NCBI GenBank assembly: GCA_030065235.1
Contig: JASJDC010000003.1
Span: forward strand, 365,997-429,996
Source: Alphaproteobacteria bacterium
GTDB taxonomy: Bacteria > Pseudomonadota > Alphaproteobacteria > UBA8366 > Aestuariispiraceae
DNA: 64,000 nucleotides
Direction of reading: 5' to 3'
The position numbers were made by a program, and so were the translations under genes. The notes under the pieces were generated by a model, which was not told where the DNA came from, did no database searches, and saw only the letters and a list, made by a program, of their open reading frames with translations. Positions 1-7,733 of this stretch are shown piece after piece. Position 1 is the stretch's first letter. Every line of letters begins with the position of its first letter.

Positions 1-102
1 GGATACCGCGACCAAGTCCGCGTTTTCTGCTTTGGTGATCGCATTGGCGATGACGCCTGCGATGAAGCCTGTGCCGACGATTCCAAATCTAACGTTTCCC
101 AT
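1..102 (-). CDS. Gfo/Idh/MocA-type dehydrogenase, N-terminus only
   Basis: A partial gene running off the left edge; only the first 34 or so residues are visible. They read MGNVRFGIVGTGFIAG, a glycine-rich beta-alpha-beta turn (GIVGTGFIAG) directly at the N-terminus, which is the NAD(P)-binding start of Gfo/Idh/MocA-type oxidoreductases. ATG at 102 lies 10 bases after AGAGG; an in-frame ATG at 111 is possible but sits too close to that ribosome site. It follows the ABM gene by 17 bases in the same direction, so the two probably form an operon read away from the LysR gene. The substrate cannot be told from this fragment. Confidence 0.6.
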   Translation of the reverse strand, partial: MGNVRFGIVGTGFIAGVIANAITKAENADLVAVS

Positions 103-119
103 GATAGTCATGCCTCTAG

Positions 120-416
120 CTATGCAATCTGATTCACAGGATGCACTTCGCCATTTGCGAAGGCGCCGGCGCGAACCCGCTGATTAAAGGCGCGAAGGGC
201 TGCGCCATTCATGTGCTCTTCCCAGAGTTCTCTAGATTCCCATTCCTCAACGAAGACCATGACGTTGGGCTCGTCGACACCCTGTAGCAGGTCATATTGT
301 AGGCAGCCCGGCTCACGCCTCGTGTCCTCAACAAGGGTCAACATTTCCGGCACCACATCGTTTCGCCGTTCTGGTGCTATGATCATTCGGGCGACTATTT
401 TTAGTGTTCCTGTCAT
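120..416 (-). CDS. Antibiotic biosynthesis monooxygenase (ABM) domain protein, YgiN-like
   Basis: A 98-residue protein with the small ferredoxin-like ABM fold: an N-terminal strand (LKIVARMIIAP), a helix (VVPEMLTLVEDTRREPGC), a YDLLQ strand, and the FVEEWES...WEEHM segment typical of this family. Relatives include quinol monooxygenase YgiN and small heme- or cofactor-free monooxygenases; many have no known substrate. ATG at 416 has AAGGAG six bases upstream. It is the first gene of a presumed operon with the dehydrogenase at the left edge and is divergent from a LysR regulator across about 100 bp holding an inverted repeat, so LysR control is likely. Substrate unknown. Confidence 0.75.
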   Translation of the reverse strand: MTGTLKIVARMIIAPERRNDVVPEMLTLVEDTRREPGCLQYDLLQGVDEPNVMVFVEEWESRELWEEHMNGAALRAFNQRVRAGAFANGEVHPVNQIA

Positions 417-468
417 TGGGTTCTCCTTGGTTTCTTGACCAGTCGAAATCTATGTCAGGTCTAGATAA

Positions 469-495
469 CTAAGAAATTGATTTTATACTTCTTAG
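469..495. promoter_or_regulatory. Inverted repeat in the divergent LysR/ABM promoter region
   Basis: CTAAGAA (469-475) and TTCTTAG (489-495) form a perfect 7-base inverted repeat separated by 13 AT-rich bases. It sits 22 bases upstream of the LysR start and 53 bases upstream of the ABM start. LysR proteins typically bind dyads of this size in the region shared by their own gene and the divergent target, so this is the best candidate operator. Inference only. Confidence 0.5.
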
Positions 496-516
496 AAATC
501 GATAGAATGCTCATCT

Positions 517-1428
517 ATGAAAGTTGACTTGAACCTCTTGGCGGTTTTCGACGCCGTTTACCGGGAACGCAGTGTGACATTGGCGGCCGTGCGGCTTGGG
601 CGGTCTCAGTCGACGGTAAGCGCCGCGCTGGATCGTTTGCGCCAAGTTTTGGGAGATGACTTGTTCCTACGGCAGCGCTACGGCGTCCTGCCGACCGCAC
701 GAGCCGATGCAATCGCGCTTGATGTGGCGCGCGTGGTCGCCGACGCAGAACAACTGCTTCTTCCAGCGCCTCAGTTCGATGCCGGTTCGTCGGATCGGGC
801 GTTCAATATTTCGGCTAGCACCTACTTTGAATGCCTGCTGGCGCCGCGCCTTATTTCAGCACTTCGTTCCGAGGCGCCCAATGTAACCCTGCGTGTTACC
901 GCGCAAGGCGCGCGCCGCGACACTGAGGCGCTGATGTCGGGGGAACTGGACTTGGCGCTAGGCCGGTTCTTGGACAATGAAGAACGATTAGTTCAGAGGA
1001 CGATCCTTGATGACGGGCTCACCTGTTTAGCGCCAAGAGATCTCGTTTCCACAAACAATCGACTAACGAAATCTACGTTCGAGAAGACGCCGCATGTTGT
1101 GGTTCAGCCCTCCGGCCGCTGGCGTTCTGGCGTTTACCAGGCGGTTGAGGCGGTCGGTTTGACCCGCAATGTGGCGATTTCCGTCTCACATTTCCAAGCT
1201 CTTCCGGCGGTTCTCAAGGAAATCGGTGGGTTGGCGACCTTGCCCATACGTATTGCCGAATATCTGGCCCGTGATCCAGGGCTTGCTGTTGTCGCCCCGC
1301 CGCGAAGGCTTGGTCGGTTCCCCATGCACATCACCTGGCATCCGCGATTTCGCGAAGATCCTGGCCATCAATGGCTGAGGCGACTAATTGCCGGCATTTG
1401 CAATTCGATGAGCGCGACGACACACTAA
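517..1428 (+). CDS. LysR family transcriptional regulator
   Basis: A 303-residue protein of normal LysR length. The first 65 residues are the winged helix-turn-helix (DLNLLAVFDAVYRERSVTLAAVRLGRSQSTVSAALDRLR, written here in parts: DLNLLAVFDAV, SVTLAAVRLGRSQSTVSAAL). The remainder resembles the periplasmic-binding-protein-like effector domain (about 90-300), close in style to the NodD/LeuO/PA0477 branch (FLRQRYGVLPTARA after the HTH). It is divergent from the ABM-dehydrogenase pair and probably regulates it and itself through the dyad at 469-495. The effector is unknown. ATG at 517 is the first Met; no strong ribosome site is visible. Confidence 0.88.
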   Translation: MKVDLNLLAVFDAVYRERSVTLAAVRLGRSQSTVSAALDRLRQVLGDDLFLRQRYGVLPTARADAIALDVARVVADAEQLLLPAPQFDAGSSDRAFNISASTYFECLLAPRLISALRSEAPNVTLRVTAQGARRDTEALMSGELDLALGRFLDNEERLVQRTILDDGLTCLAPRDLVSTNNRLTKSTFEKTPHVVVQPSGRWRSGVYQAVEAVGLTRNVAISVSHFQALPAVLKEIGGLATLPIRIAEYLARDPGLAVVAPPRRLGRFPMHITWHPRFREDPGHQWLRRLIAGICNSMSATTH

Positions 1429-1530
1429 AGAGTAGCGACCAGCGTTTGCGCCAAAACGGATTGGTTGGGGCCAGACGATGAAAAAGGTTTGATGAGTCAG
1501 CGGCTCCGCGTGCGGGTCCTGTTTTCCGGA

Positions 1531-2931
1531 TCAAATCTCTTTGAAACTCCGATCAAGCGACTGCAGGAACGGATCGGCGATATAGTCGAACGCCGTTCTT
1601 TCCCCGGTCAGGATGAAAATCTCGGCGGCGAGCCCGGGCCGTAAAGCGATCACCGCGTCTTCCTGGACCAGCGTGCTTTGATCGACCTTGATCCGGGCGG
1701 GGAAGTAGGGCGCGCCGGTGGTCTCGTCGATCAACCGGTCGGCGGCCAGATAGACGACTTCGCCATAGATCATCCCCTGGGCGCGGCGGCCATAGGCCGG
1801 CAAGACGATGCGCGCCCGCTGTCCTAGCGCGACATTGTCGATGTCGGACGGCGCCACTCTTGCGTCGACAAGAAGCTGGGCGTCCTCCGGGACGATATCC
1901 AGAATCGGTTCGCCCTGGCGGATCACGCCTTGATCTGCCGTGAAGCGCAAATCCATGACGACGCCCGCATGGGGCGCCCGAATCTCGACCCGGTTGAGCC
2001 GGTCGGCCGCGGCGCCCATCCGGGCTTCGATATCCGCGAGATTGGCCTGTACCGAGGTCAGCTGGTTGTTGACGTCGTTTAAATAGGCTTCACGGTCGGT
2101 GATGATTGCGCGCTGCGCCTTCGCGATCTGCACGCGCGCCTCTGCGATTTCGGCGCGGCGCTCCCCGACCGACCCGTCCAAGCGCACATTCTGACGCTGC
2201 AGTTCGATGACGCGCGTCTTGGGCGCGTGGCCTTTCGCATGTAAGCGCATCAGACCGTCAAGTTGGTCTTCGACCAGGGCGTCTTCCTTCCTGATGCTCT
2301 CGATTTCGTCATTCAGGCCGCGGATCTTTTCATTCAGCTGCGCGATTTCCTTGTTCGCGACGGCTTCCTTGCCGACCAAGACGGCGCGCCGGCTCTCGAA
2401 CAGATCGCTCTGATTCCGCAGCAGCGCCGCTAGTTCCGCGGCCGGCATATTCTCCGCCAGTTCGGACGGGTAGGGGATGCGGGGCTCGCCACCCTCCGGC
2501 GCCAGGCTGTCCGCCAGGCTGGGATCGACGATCAAACGTCGTTCGGTTTCGAGACGCGCCTGTGTCGCCGTCATCGTGACGTAGCGACTCTCCTGGATGT
2601 CGTACGCGGCCCGCGCCTGCGCGGCGTCCAGGCTGATCAACAGGTCGCCGGCCTCGATCCGAGCGCCTTCCTGGACATGGATGCGGCTGATGATGCCGCC
2701 TTCCAGATGCTGAACCGTACGACGGTCGCCTTCCGGGCTGACCACGCCGGGCGCAATGGCGGCGCTTGAAAGCGGAAACCAGGCCGACCAGGCCGCGAAA
2801 CCGCCGAAGAACACAAGGATGACGGCGATCGCCCAGATCTTTGGGCCGCCGATGCTGGGCCGAGTTCCGGCTTCACCGTAATCCAGCACAGCCTTGCCTG
2901 AGTCGTCATAGGGAATGAGTGATGTCGCCAT
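1531..2931 (-). CDS. HlyD-family type I secretion membrane fusion protein (PrtE-like)
   Basis: The periplasmic adaptor that links the ABC exporter to an outer-membrane channel. 466 residues from ATG at 2931, chosen because GGAGA lies 8 bases upstream; an ATG 15 bases earlier lacks a ribosome site. A single transmembrane segment lies near residues 30-50 (IWAIAVILVFFGGFAAWSAW), followed by a lipoyl-like strand (PEGDRRTVQHLEGGIISRI), a long coiled coil about 130-300 rich in Glu, Arg and Ala, and a C-terminal beta domain (RAPHAGVVMDLRF, PAYGRRAQG). It lies 53 bases downstream of the exporter gene in the same direction, the standard abcD-hlyD order. No TolC-like gene is nearby, so an outer-membrane partner must be encoded elsewhere. 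Confidence 0.9.
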   Translation of the reverse strand: MATSLIPYDDSGKAVLDYGEAGTRPSIGGPKIWAIAVILVFFGGFAAWSAWFPLSSAAIAPGVVSPEGDRRTVQHLEGGIISRIHVQEGARIEAGDLLISLDAAQARAAYDIQESRYVTMTATQARLETERRLIVDPSLADSLAPEGGEPRIPYPSELAENMPAAELAALLRNQSDLFESRRAVLVGKEAVANKEIAQLNEKIRGLNDEIESIRKEDALVEDQLDGLMRLHAKGHAPKTRVIELQRQNVRLDGSVGERRAEIAEARVQIAKAQRAIITDREAYLNDVNNQLTSVQANLADIEARMGAAADRLNRVEIRAPHAGVVMDLRFTADQGVIRQGEPILDIVPEDAQLLVDARVAPSDIDNVALGQRARIVLPAYGRRAQGMIYGEVVYLAADRLIDETTGAPYFPARIKVDQSTLVQEDAVIALRPGLAAEIFILTGERTAFDYIADPFLQSLDRSFKEI

Positions 2932-2984
2932 GGTACGGTTCTCCATTTTTGCAATCCGGCCCTGATCCGGGCGGCATGGGATCG

Positions 2985-4739
2985 CTACTGCGCCTGCGCT
3001 TGCAGTGGTTCTGTCGGGGGGTTTTCCTGCGGCGGATTGGTCAACCGTTTCGTCTCCGCGACGGCGACCGGGCGTAGAATGCTGTTGGGGTCGCCGAAAT
3101 GCCGAACCGCGCCGTCTTCGAGCACCAAGGCTTTGGTGCAGGAGGCCATGATCCCGGTCGTGTGCGACACGATCAAGGTGGTCCGGTTCCGCTCTTTCAG
3201 CGTCTGTAGGACCACCGTCAGCGCGCGCAGCCCTTCGGCGTCGAGATTGGCGTTTGGCTCATCTAAAACCACAAGCTGTGGGTCTTTATAGAGCGCCCGC
3301 GCCAGACCAATCCGCTGCCGCACCCCGGCGGACAACCGCCTGCCCATCTCGCCGATCTCGTAGTCATACCCGTCCGGCAGGCGTAGGATCAGGTCGTGCA
3401 AGCCGGTAAGCTCCGCCGCCGCCAGAACCGCCTCGCTGTCGGGCTGCGCCATGCGCGCGATGTTCTCCGCCACCGTTCCGTCGAACAGTTCGACTTCTTG
3501 CGGTAGATAGCCGACATGCCTGCCGAGATCGGCGGACTGCCAATCGTAGACTTCCGCGCCGTCAAGCCGGACATGGCCCCGCCCCGGCGCGACGACCCCG
3601 ACAAGCAGCCGGCAAAGCGTCGTTTTCCCGCTGGATGACTGACCAAGAATGGCGCAAACATCGCCGGGTTCCAAGCTGAAGCTGACGCTGAGAAGGCTGG
3701 GCGCCTTCGCGCCGTCGTGGAAATAGGTCAGTTCCTCGACCGACAGCGTTCCTTTAGGGGCCGAGAGTTGCACCAAAGGCGGCGCGTTGTGATTGAGCGA
3801 CAAGAGTTTGCGGATCGTGCGCAGGCTCGATCGGGCGGAGATGAAGAAGCGCCAACCGCCAATCGCTTGCTCGACCGGCGCAAGGGCGCGGCCCATCAGG
3901 ATCGAGGCGGCGATCATCGCGCCCGCGGTTAATTCACCACCCAGCAGCAGGTAGGCGCCGACTGCGAGAATGAAGATCTGCAGGAACATGCGTAGGAACC
4001 GTGATATGTTCAGGATCACGTTCCCCGCGTCGCCGGCCCCGCTGAGTTTGTCGGCCGCTGCGCGGTTCAAAATCCGCCAGCGCGCTGCTAGCGCGGGTTG
4101 CATTCCCATGGCGCGGGCGACATCGGCGTTGTGGATTTGTTGTTCGGCCCTTTCGGCGGCGGCCCGTTCATAGCCCGAGCCTTCCATAAGGGCGTGTTTG
4201 GCGACACGTTCGTTGAGCAGAGCCAGAATCAAGATCGCGACCGCGCCGCTGGCCGCGACGATCCCGAGCCACGGATGCATGATGTACAAGACGCCAATGA
4301 TCAGGATCGTAAAGGGCGCGTCCATCATCGCCGAGATCACGTTGCTCTGCAGGAATCGGCGCAAATTGCCCAGATCCTGAAAGCCTTGCATGCCGACGCT
4401 GTGGCCCAGCGCCGCCGTTGTCGTGCTGGCGCTCAAGACTTCCGGACCGAGGGCCTCGCCAATCCAATGAGACAATCGGTTCAGCACACGGCCGCGCACC
4501 TCGCTCAGAGCGGCGAAGACGAAAAAGGCGAAGCCGGCCAGGATCGTCAAATAGAGCAATGTGCTCAGGCTGCCGCTGCCGATCACCCGGTCGAGCACCT
4601 GGAAAAGATAGAGCGGCTGCGTAAAGAACAGCAGATTGATAAAGGCGCTGAGAAAGAACAACCACACAAATTCTTTGCGGACGCGCTTCCGGACCAGCGT
4701 CAGCGCCGAATTTTCTTCCTGTTTTTTTAGCCTTTTCAC
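2985..4739 (-). CDS. Type I secretion system ABC transporter, PrtD-like permease/ATPase
   Basis: 584 residues: about six membrane helices in the first 300 residues, then an ABC ATPase domain with Walker A GQSSSGKTT, a signature region LSAGVRQRIGLARAL (variant of LSGGQ), Walker B LVVLDEPNANLD and the switch His in LIVSHTTG. There is no N-terminal C39 peptidase-like domain, which places it with PrtD/AprD exporters for RTX proteins, not HlyB. The GTG start at 4739 is supported by AAGGAG seven bases upstream. It should energise export of the RTX protein encoded upstream at 4902-6563. The gene is separated from that substrate gene by two hairpins, so it is probably expressed at a lower level. Confidence 0.92.
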   Translation of the reverse strand: MKRLKKQEENSALTLVRKRVRKEFVWLFFLSAFINLLFFTQPLYLFQVLDRVIGSGSLSTLLYLTILAGFAFFVFAALSEVRGRVLNRLSHWIGEALGPEVLSASTTTAALGHSVGMQGFQDLGNLRRFLQSNVISAMMDAPFTILIIGVLYIMHPWLGIVAASGAVAILILALLNERVAKHALMEGSGYERAAAERAEQQIHNADVARAMGMQPALAARWRILNRAAADKLSGAGDAGNVILNISRFLRMFLQIFILAVGAYLLLGGELTAGAMIAASILMGRALAPVEQAIGGWRFFISARSSLRTIRKLLSLNHNAPPLVQLSAPKGTLSVEELTYFHDGAKAPSLLSVSFSLEPGDVCAILGQSSSGKTTLCRLLVGVVAPGRGHVRLDGAEVYDWQSADLGRHVGYLPQEVELFDGTVAENIARMAQPDSEAVLAAAELTGLHDLILRLPDGYDYEIGEMGRRLSAGVRQRIGLARALYKDPQLVVLDEPNANLDAEGLRALTVVLQTLKERNRTTLIVSHTTGIMASCTKALVLEDGAVRHFGDPNSILRPVAVAETKRLTNPPQENPPTEPLQAQAQ

Positions 4740-4830
4740 GAGTTTGCTCCTTAATCGCGCGCCTTATGAAAGCCAGAAAAGGTATGATAGCAATGACGGA
4801 TTAAAGAACGGTTTACACGGAAGGATGAAA

Positions 4831-4860
4831 GGCGGCGTCCCGGATCACCGAGACGCCGCC
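4831..4860 (-). terminator. Hairpin after the RTX gene, probable terminator or attenuator
   Basis: On the minus strand GGCGGCGTC pairs perfectly with GACGCCGCC around a partly pairing 12-base centre, and the hairpin is followed by TTTC. It lies 42 bases beyond the RTX stop codon and about 90 bases before the exporter start. This would end most transcripts after the substrate gene while allowing some read-through. The U tract is short, so strength is uncertain. Confidence 0.55.
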
Positions 4861-4867
4861 CCGCCCC

Positions 4868-4889
4868 GCGTCGGGCCGAAGCCCGACGC
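4868..4889 (-). terminator. UUCG-tetraloop hairpin between RTX and exporter genes
   Basis: A perfect 9-base stem, GCGTCGGGC with GCCCGACGC, closed on the minus strand by TTCG, the very stable tetraloop. It begins 12 bases after the RTX stop codon. No U run follows, so alone it is more likely an RNA-stabilising 3' hairpin; together with the hairpin at 4831-4860 it may separate the levels of substrate and exporter mRNA. Confidence 0.5.
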
Positions 4890-4901
4890 ATTGAACAAGC
4901 G

Positions 4902-6563
4902 TTAGCCCACCGACATCGACACAAAATCGTCGTCGTCTAAGAAGAAATAGTTCGCCAGGAAAACGCTGTCTTCGGAGTCGTTGAACGTGATCTTGGTTCC
5001 GAATCCGACACCCGGCACGATCTCATACTCAACATTGGCCGCCTCTTTGAGCTCCATGAGGCTGTCAATTTCGAACGCGGTGAAATCAAGCTTGTCGTTG
5101 CTTGAGCGTTTGAAATCCATCACCGTGTCCGATTGGAAACCGCTCTCGAAGACGAAAATGTCTTTACCCGTTCCGCCGGTCAGCTGGTCATTGCCGCCGC
5201 CGCCGTTCAGCACATCATTGCCGTTTCCGCCGGCGATGGTGTTGGCGTCTTGGTTGCCGGTGATGGTGTCGGCGCCCTTGCCGCCGCTGATCAGCCCGTC
5301 TTTGCCCAGATCGACCGACGCGATTCCGCTTAGGTCGATGACATTGTCGCTTTGGTCGCCAACAATGCCGGCCGCTTCGAGTTTCTCAATGCCGACGACA
5401 TTGCCATCGTCCGTGGAGTCGAAATGACGGACCGCCAGTGTCTCATCGCCGTCAGAGCCGGCTTTGAGCGTATCGTCGCCAGCGCCGCCGTCAAAGGTTT
5501 CTTGCTCCCTGACCTTGTCTTCGACAATCAGTGTATCATCGCCGTCGCCGCCATACACGCTGTCCCAACCCGTGCCGGCATTGAGCGTATCGTCGCCGGC
5601 GCCGCCGTCGATTACGTCTCTATTGTCGCCGCCGATCAAGACATCGTCGCCAGCGCCGCCGGTAAGGGTGTCTTGGCCTTTGCCGCCGATCAGGACGTCA
5701 GCTGCGTCGCCGCCGACCAGGTCGTCATCCCCTCCGCGCCCGATCGCCAGTACGCCGTCTCCGTCATCTGTGATGGAAGACTGGGGACCGCCGTCCATCG
5801 TGTCAGACCCTTTGGAGCCCAAGAAGAATTGGTCGACAGAGACGCCGTCGATTTTGACGGTTACCGATTCGAACCCTTGCATATCCAGGCCGGCCTGATC
5901 GAAATGAGTGTCATCGGGGTTGTCCCGATACACGCTCATCGCTTCCAACTCCGCGTTGCTCATGCTCTGCGCCTGGTCGCTGGTAAGTTCGAGGATCAGA
6001 GAGTCTTCACCTCTCTCGCCGTCAGCCGAAACCCCGACGCCGGCGATGATGGTGTCGTCACCCAAACCGCCATTCAGCTTGGTGTCCTCGACAAACGAGG
6101 TAAGCGTGTCGTTACGGAATGAGCCGTCAATCTGCTCAATGCTGGTGAGTCTGTCGTCAACGAAGATATTCTCATTGTCCTCGTTAGCGCCATAAACCTT
6201 TCCTTTGAGCTGGCCGGTCCAGTCGATGTACAGCTCCGCCTCAACACCGTCGAGGCTCGCAATATTGTACTTTGCAGTGTCATGGCCCTCGCCGCCAATC
6301 AATCTGTTCGTCCCGAGCCCGCCTAGCAGCTCATCATCTCCTTCGCCCCCCATGAGCCAGTCATCGTCGCTGAAATTCAGGATCGGACTGCCTTCAAAGA
6401 TCGGAATTTGAGCAAAACCTCCCTCAAGCCTGTCGTCGCCGGCGCCGCCGAACAGCACGTCATCGCCGCCGCCGCCGATGAGATGATCATCATAGTCGCT
6501 ACCCACTAAGATGTCGGTAGCGTCGCGTTCGCCAATTCTGGTGATACCCTTAGTGTCAGTCAT
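4902..6563 (-). CDS. RTX calcium-binding protein, type I secretion substrate
   Basis: 553 residues from ATG at 6563 (AAGGGA eight bases upstream; a longer frame to 6611 has no ribosome site). The protein is acidic and built from clusters of GGxGxDxLx nonapeptides (GGAGDDRLEGG, GGKGQDTLTGG, GGDGDDTL, GGNGNDVLNGG), grouped near residues 15-80, 280-365 and 425-480, which fold into calcium-binding beta rolls outside the cell. The C-terminal segment after GGTGKDIFVFESGF, with DTVMDFKRSSNDKLDF, resembles the serralysin-type C-terminal region carrying the uncleaved type I secretion signal, ending DDDDFVSMSVG. No protease, lipase or pore-forming domain is recognisable, so its activity is unknown; adhesin or surface-layer roles are possible. 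Its exporter and adaptor follow downstream. Confidence 0.88.
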   Translation of the reverse strand: MTDTKGITRIGERDATDILVGSDYDDHLIGGGGDDVLFGGAGDDRLEGGFAQIPIFEGSPILNFSDDDWLMGGEGDDELLGGLGTNRLIGGEGHDTAKYNIASLDGVEAELYIDWTGQLKGKVYGANEDNENIFVDDRLTSIEQIDGSFRNDTLTSFVEDTKLNGGLGDDTIIAGVGVSADGERGEDSLILELTSDQAQSMSNAELEAMSVYRDNPDDTHFDQAGLDMQGFESVTVKIDGVSVDQFFLGSKGSDTMDGGPQSSITDDGDGVLAIGRGGDDDLVGGDAADVLIGGKGQDTLTGGAGDDVLIGGDNRDVIDGGAGDDTLNAGTGWDSVYGGDGDDTLIVEDKVREQETFDGGAGDDTLKAGSDGDETLAVRHFDSTDDGNVVGIEKLEAAGIVGDQSDNVIDLSGIASVDLGKDGLISGGKGADTITGNQDANTIAGGNGNDVLNGGGGNDQLTGGTGKDIFVFESGFQSDTVMDFKRSSNDKLDFTAFEIDSLMELKEAANVEYEIVPGVGFGTKITFNDSEDSVFLANYFFLDDDDFVSMSVG

Positions 6564-6830
6564 AGTCTGTATCCCTTCGATTCTGTTGCTGCGCCGAGTC
6601 CTTCGGCGCATAGGTGTTTATGTCCAATCAACGCCGAGCGGCGCTTACTCGTACCGGCGCTCCATACTGTAGAACGCATCACACAAAACTTGTTACACAA
6701 ATAGTTCTACTAAATTTCCGAGCTACTTTGGGCAACATGAGGTCGTTGCCAGTCCCGGAAGGCGCTGCCATTTCACTGCATCGCCCCAATAGCGGGGACG
6801 ACAAAAGTGTCATCAAATTGTCTAGGCGGA

Positions 6831-6853
6831 CCTCAACGGTGACTCCGTTGAGG
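6831..6853. repeat. Perfect 9-base inverted repeat
   Basis: CCTCAACGG (6831-6839) and CCGTTGAGG (6845-6853) around TGACT. There is no U run on either side, so it is not a classical terminator. It lies about 270 bases upstream of the RTX start and could be an operator or the stem of a small RNA. Confidence 0.5.
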
Positions 6854-7300
6854 GATTGCGTTAGCCGCCGGGCCAAACCCGATTAGCGTCGCTCCGCGAT
6901 TGTCGCGCCTGTTTCATGTCCTCTCCTCGCGCCCGCGCAGCCTCCCAAGCCAGCGCGGCCTCTCATTAAGAACAAACGGCCCCTCAACCGCCCGGGGATG
7001 CGTCCAACTAAGAACTTCGTGTTGGGTGTGCCGCTTATCACAGCAGGACCCTGCACTCATGACTTAACTTGACGCTATCGCCGTAGTTGCACTGCAGTGA
7101 ATGCGTCCTTTCGAACGATCTCTGCATTTCACTAAAATGCCTATAAAGTACTTTGAGATTCGTAATCAAGTGCTCGTTTCTGTTGCAGAGATTTGGGAAT
7201 AGGAAAGGGCTCTGACGGGCGCAGCCGGACACGAAGCCGATATGACGGGCCTGCAGCAGCGCGGCGTTTTTCTGGCATAACCGCATTGTTTTTCAGGCCA

Positions 7301-7315
7301 TTAACCTTGCGTTAA
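7301..7315. promoter_or_regulatory. CtrA-type binding site TTAA-N7-TTAA
   Basis: The sequence TTAACCTTGCGTTAA matches the full alphaproteobacterial CtrA recognition pattern, TTAA, seven bases, TTAA. It lies inside the gene-poor stretch, about 420 bases before the methyltransferase and 740 bases before the RTX gene, so its target is unclear; an unannotated small gene or RNA is possible. Confidence 0.45.
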
Positions 7316-7363
7316 ATTGTCTCAACCGGTTCCAGCTTCGAAAGTAGTTAACCCTGAAATAGC

Positions 7364-7382
7364 TATTTTTCCGCGAAAAATA
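7364..7382. repeat. AT-rich palindrome
   Basis: TATTTTTC and GAAAAATA form a perfect 8-base inverted repeat with a CGC centre, 50 bases from the CtrA-type site. On either strand it gives a hairpin with an A- or U-rich arm, so it could act as an operator or a weak bidirectional terminator. Confidence 0.4.
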
Positions 7383-7733
7383 CGATTGATTTGATGAGTT
7401 GGGCTTTATGACAAGCACTTAGCTGTTTCGGGTCTAGGCGGCGGGCCTTACGGTTTGGTGATTCATCCATCGATTTCGCCAAAAACCGGATTAGGAATTG
7501 ATTGAATCGAGACTCGCTTGAATCTCTTGGCTCGGCTGTCTGACGCAAGCTGTTCAGAGTCGCAACGGGGGCCGGTCGGCGCCGCGAATTGTGGTCTAGG
7601 CGGTCTAAGTGTGGCAGAATGTCGCAGGATCCAGAGGCGCTCGAATTCACCCGGGAAGCGTCGTTGATGCTGGATTGGCTGCCCCGAGAGAGGCGGAATC
7701 GCGCCTCTGGCGGCGCTTGTGAAAGGGTTGCGG

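Larger units (their letters stand above)
6564..7733. other. Gene-poor stretch with lower GC and several inverted repeats
   Basis: About 1.17 kb between the RTX gene and the methyltransferase with no reading frame I can support. The small frames here (for example 7038-7286 minus, 82 codons, or 7363-7650 minus) show no recognisable motif, odd composition and no good ribosome site. The part from about 7040 to 7480 is visibly AT-richer than the rest of the window. It contains a 9-base hairpin, an 8-base palindrome and a perfect CtrA-type site, listed separately, and should hold the RTX promoter. Confidence 0.6.

Noticed and set aside
5160..5770. Regularly spaced similar DNA segments resembling a repeat array
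   Set aside because: They are the coding repeats for GGxGxD nonapeptides, not direct repeats with unique spacers, so no CRISPR.
5352..6122. 256-codon plus-strand open frame opposite the RTX gene
   Set aside because: Mirror of the Gly/Asp repeat coding; no start or motif of its own.
7038..7286. 82-codon minus-strand frame near the CtrA-type site
   Set aside because: Composition unlike the other genes, no ribosome site and no recognisable motif; kept only as a remote possibility within the gene-poor stretch.
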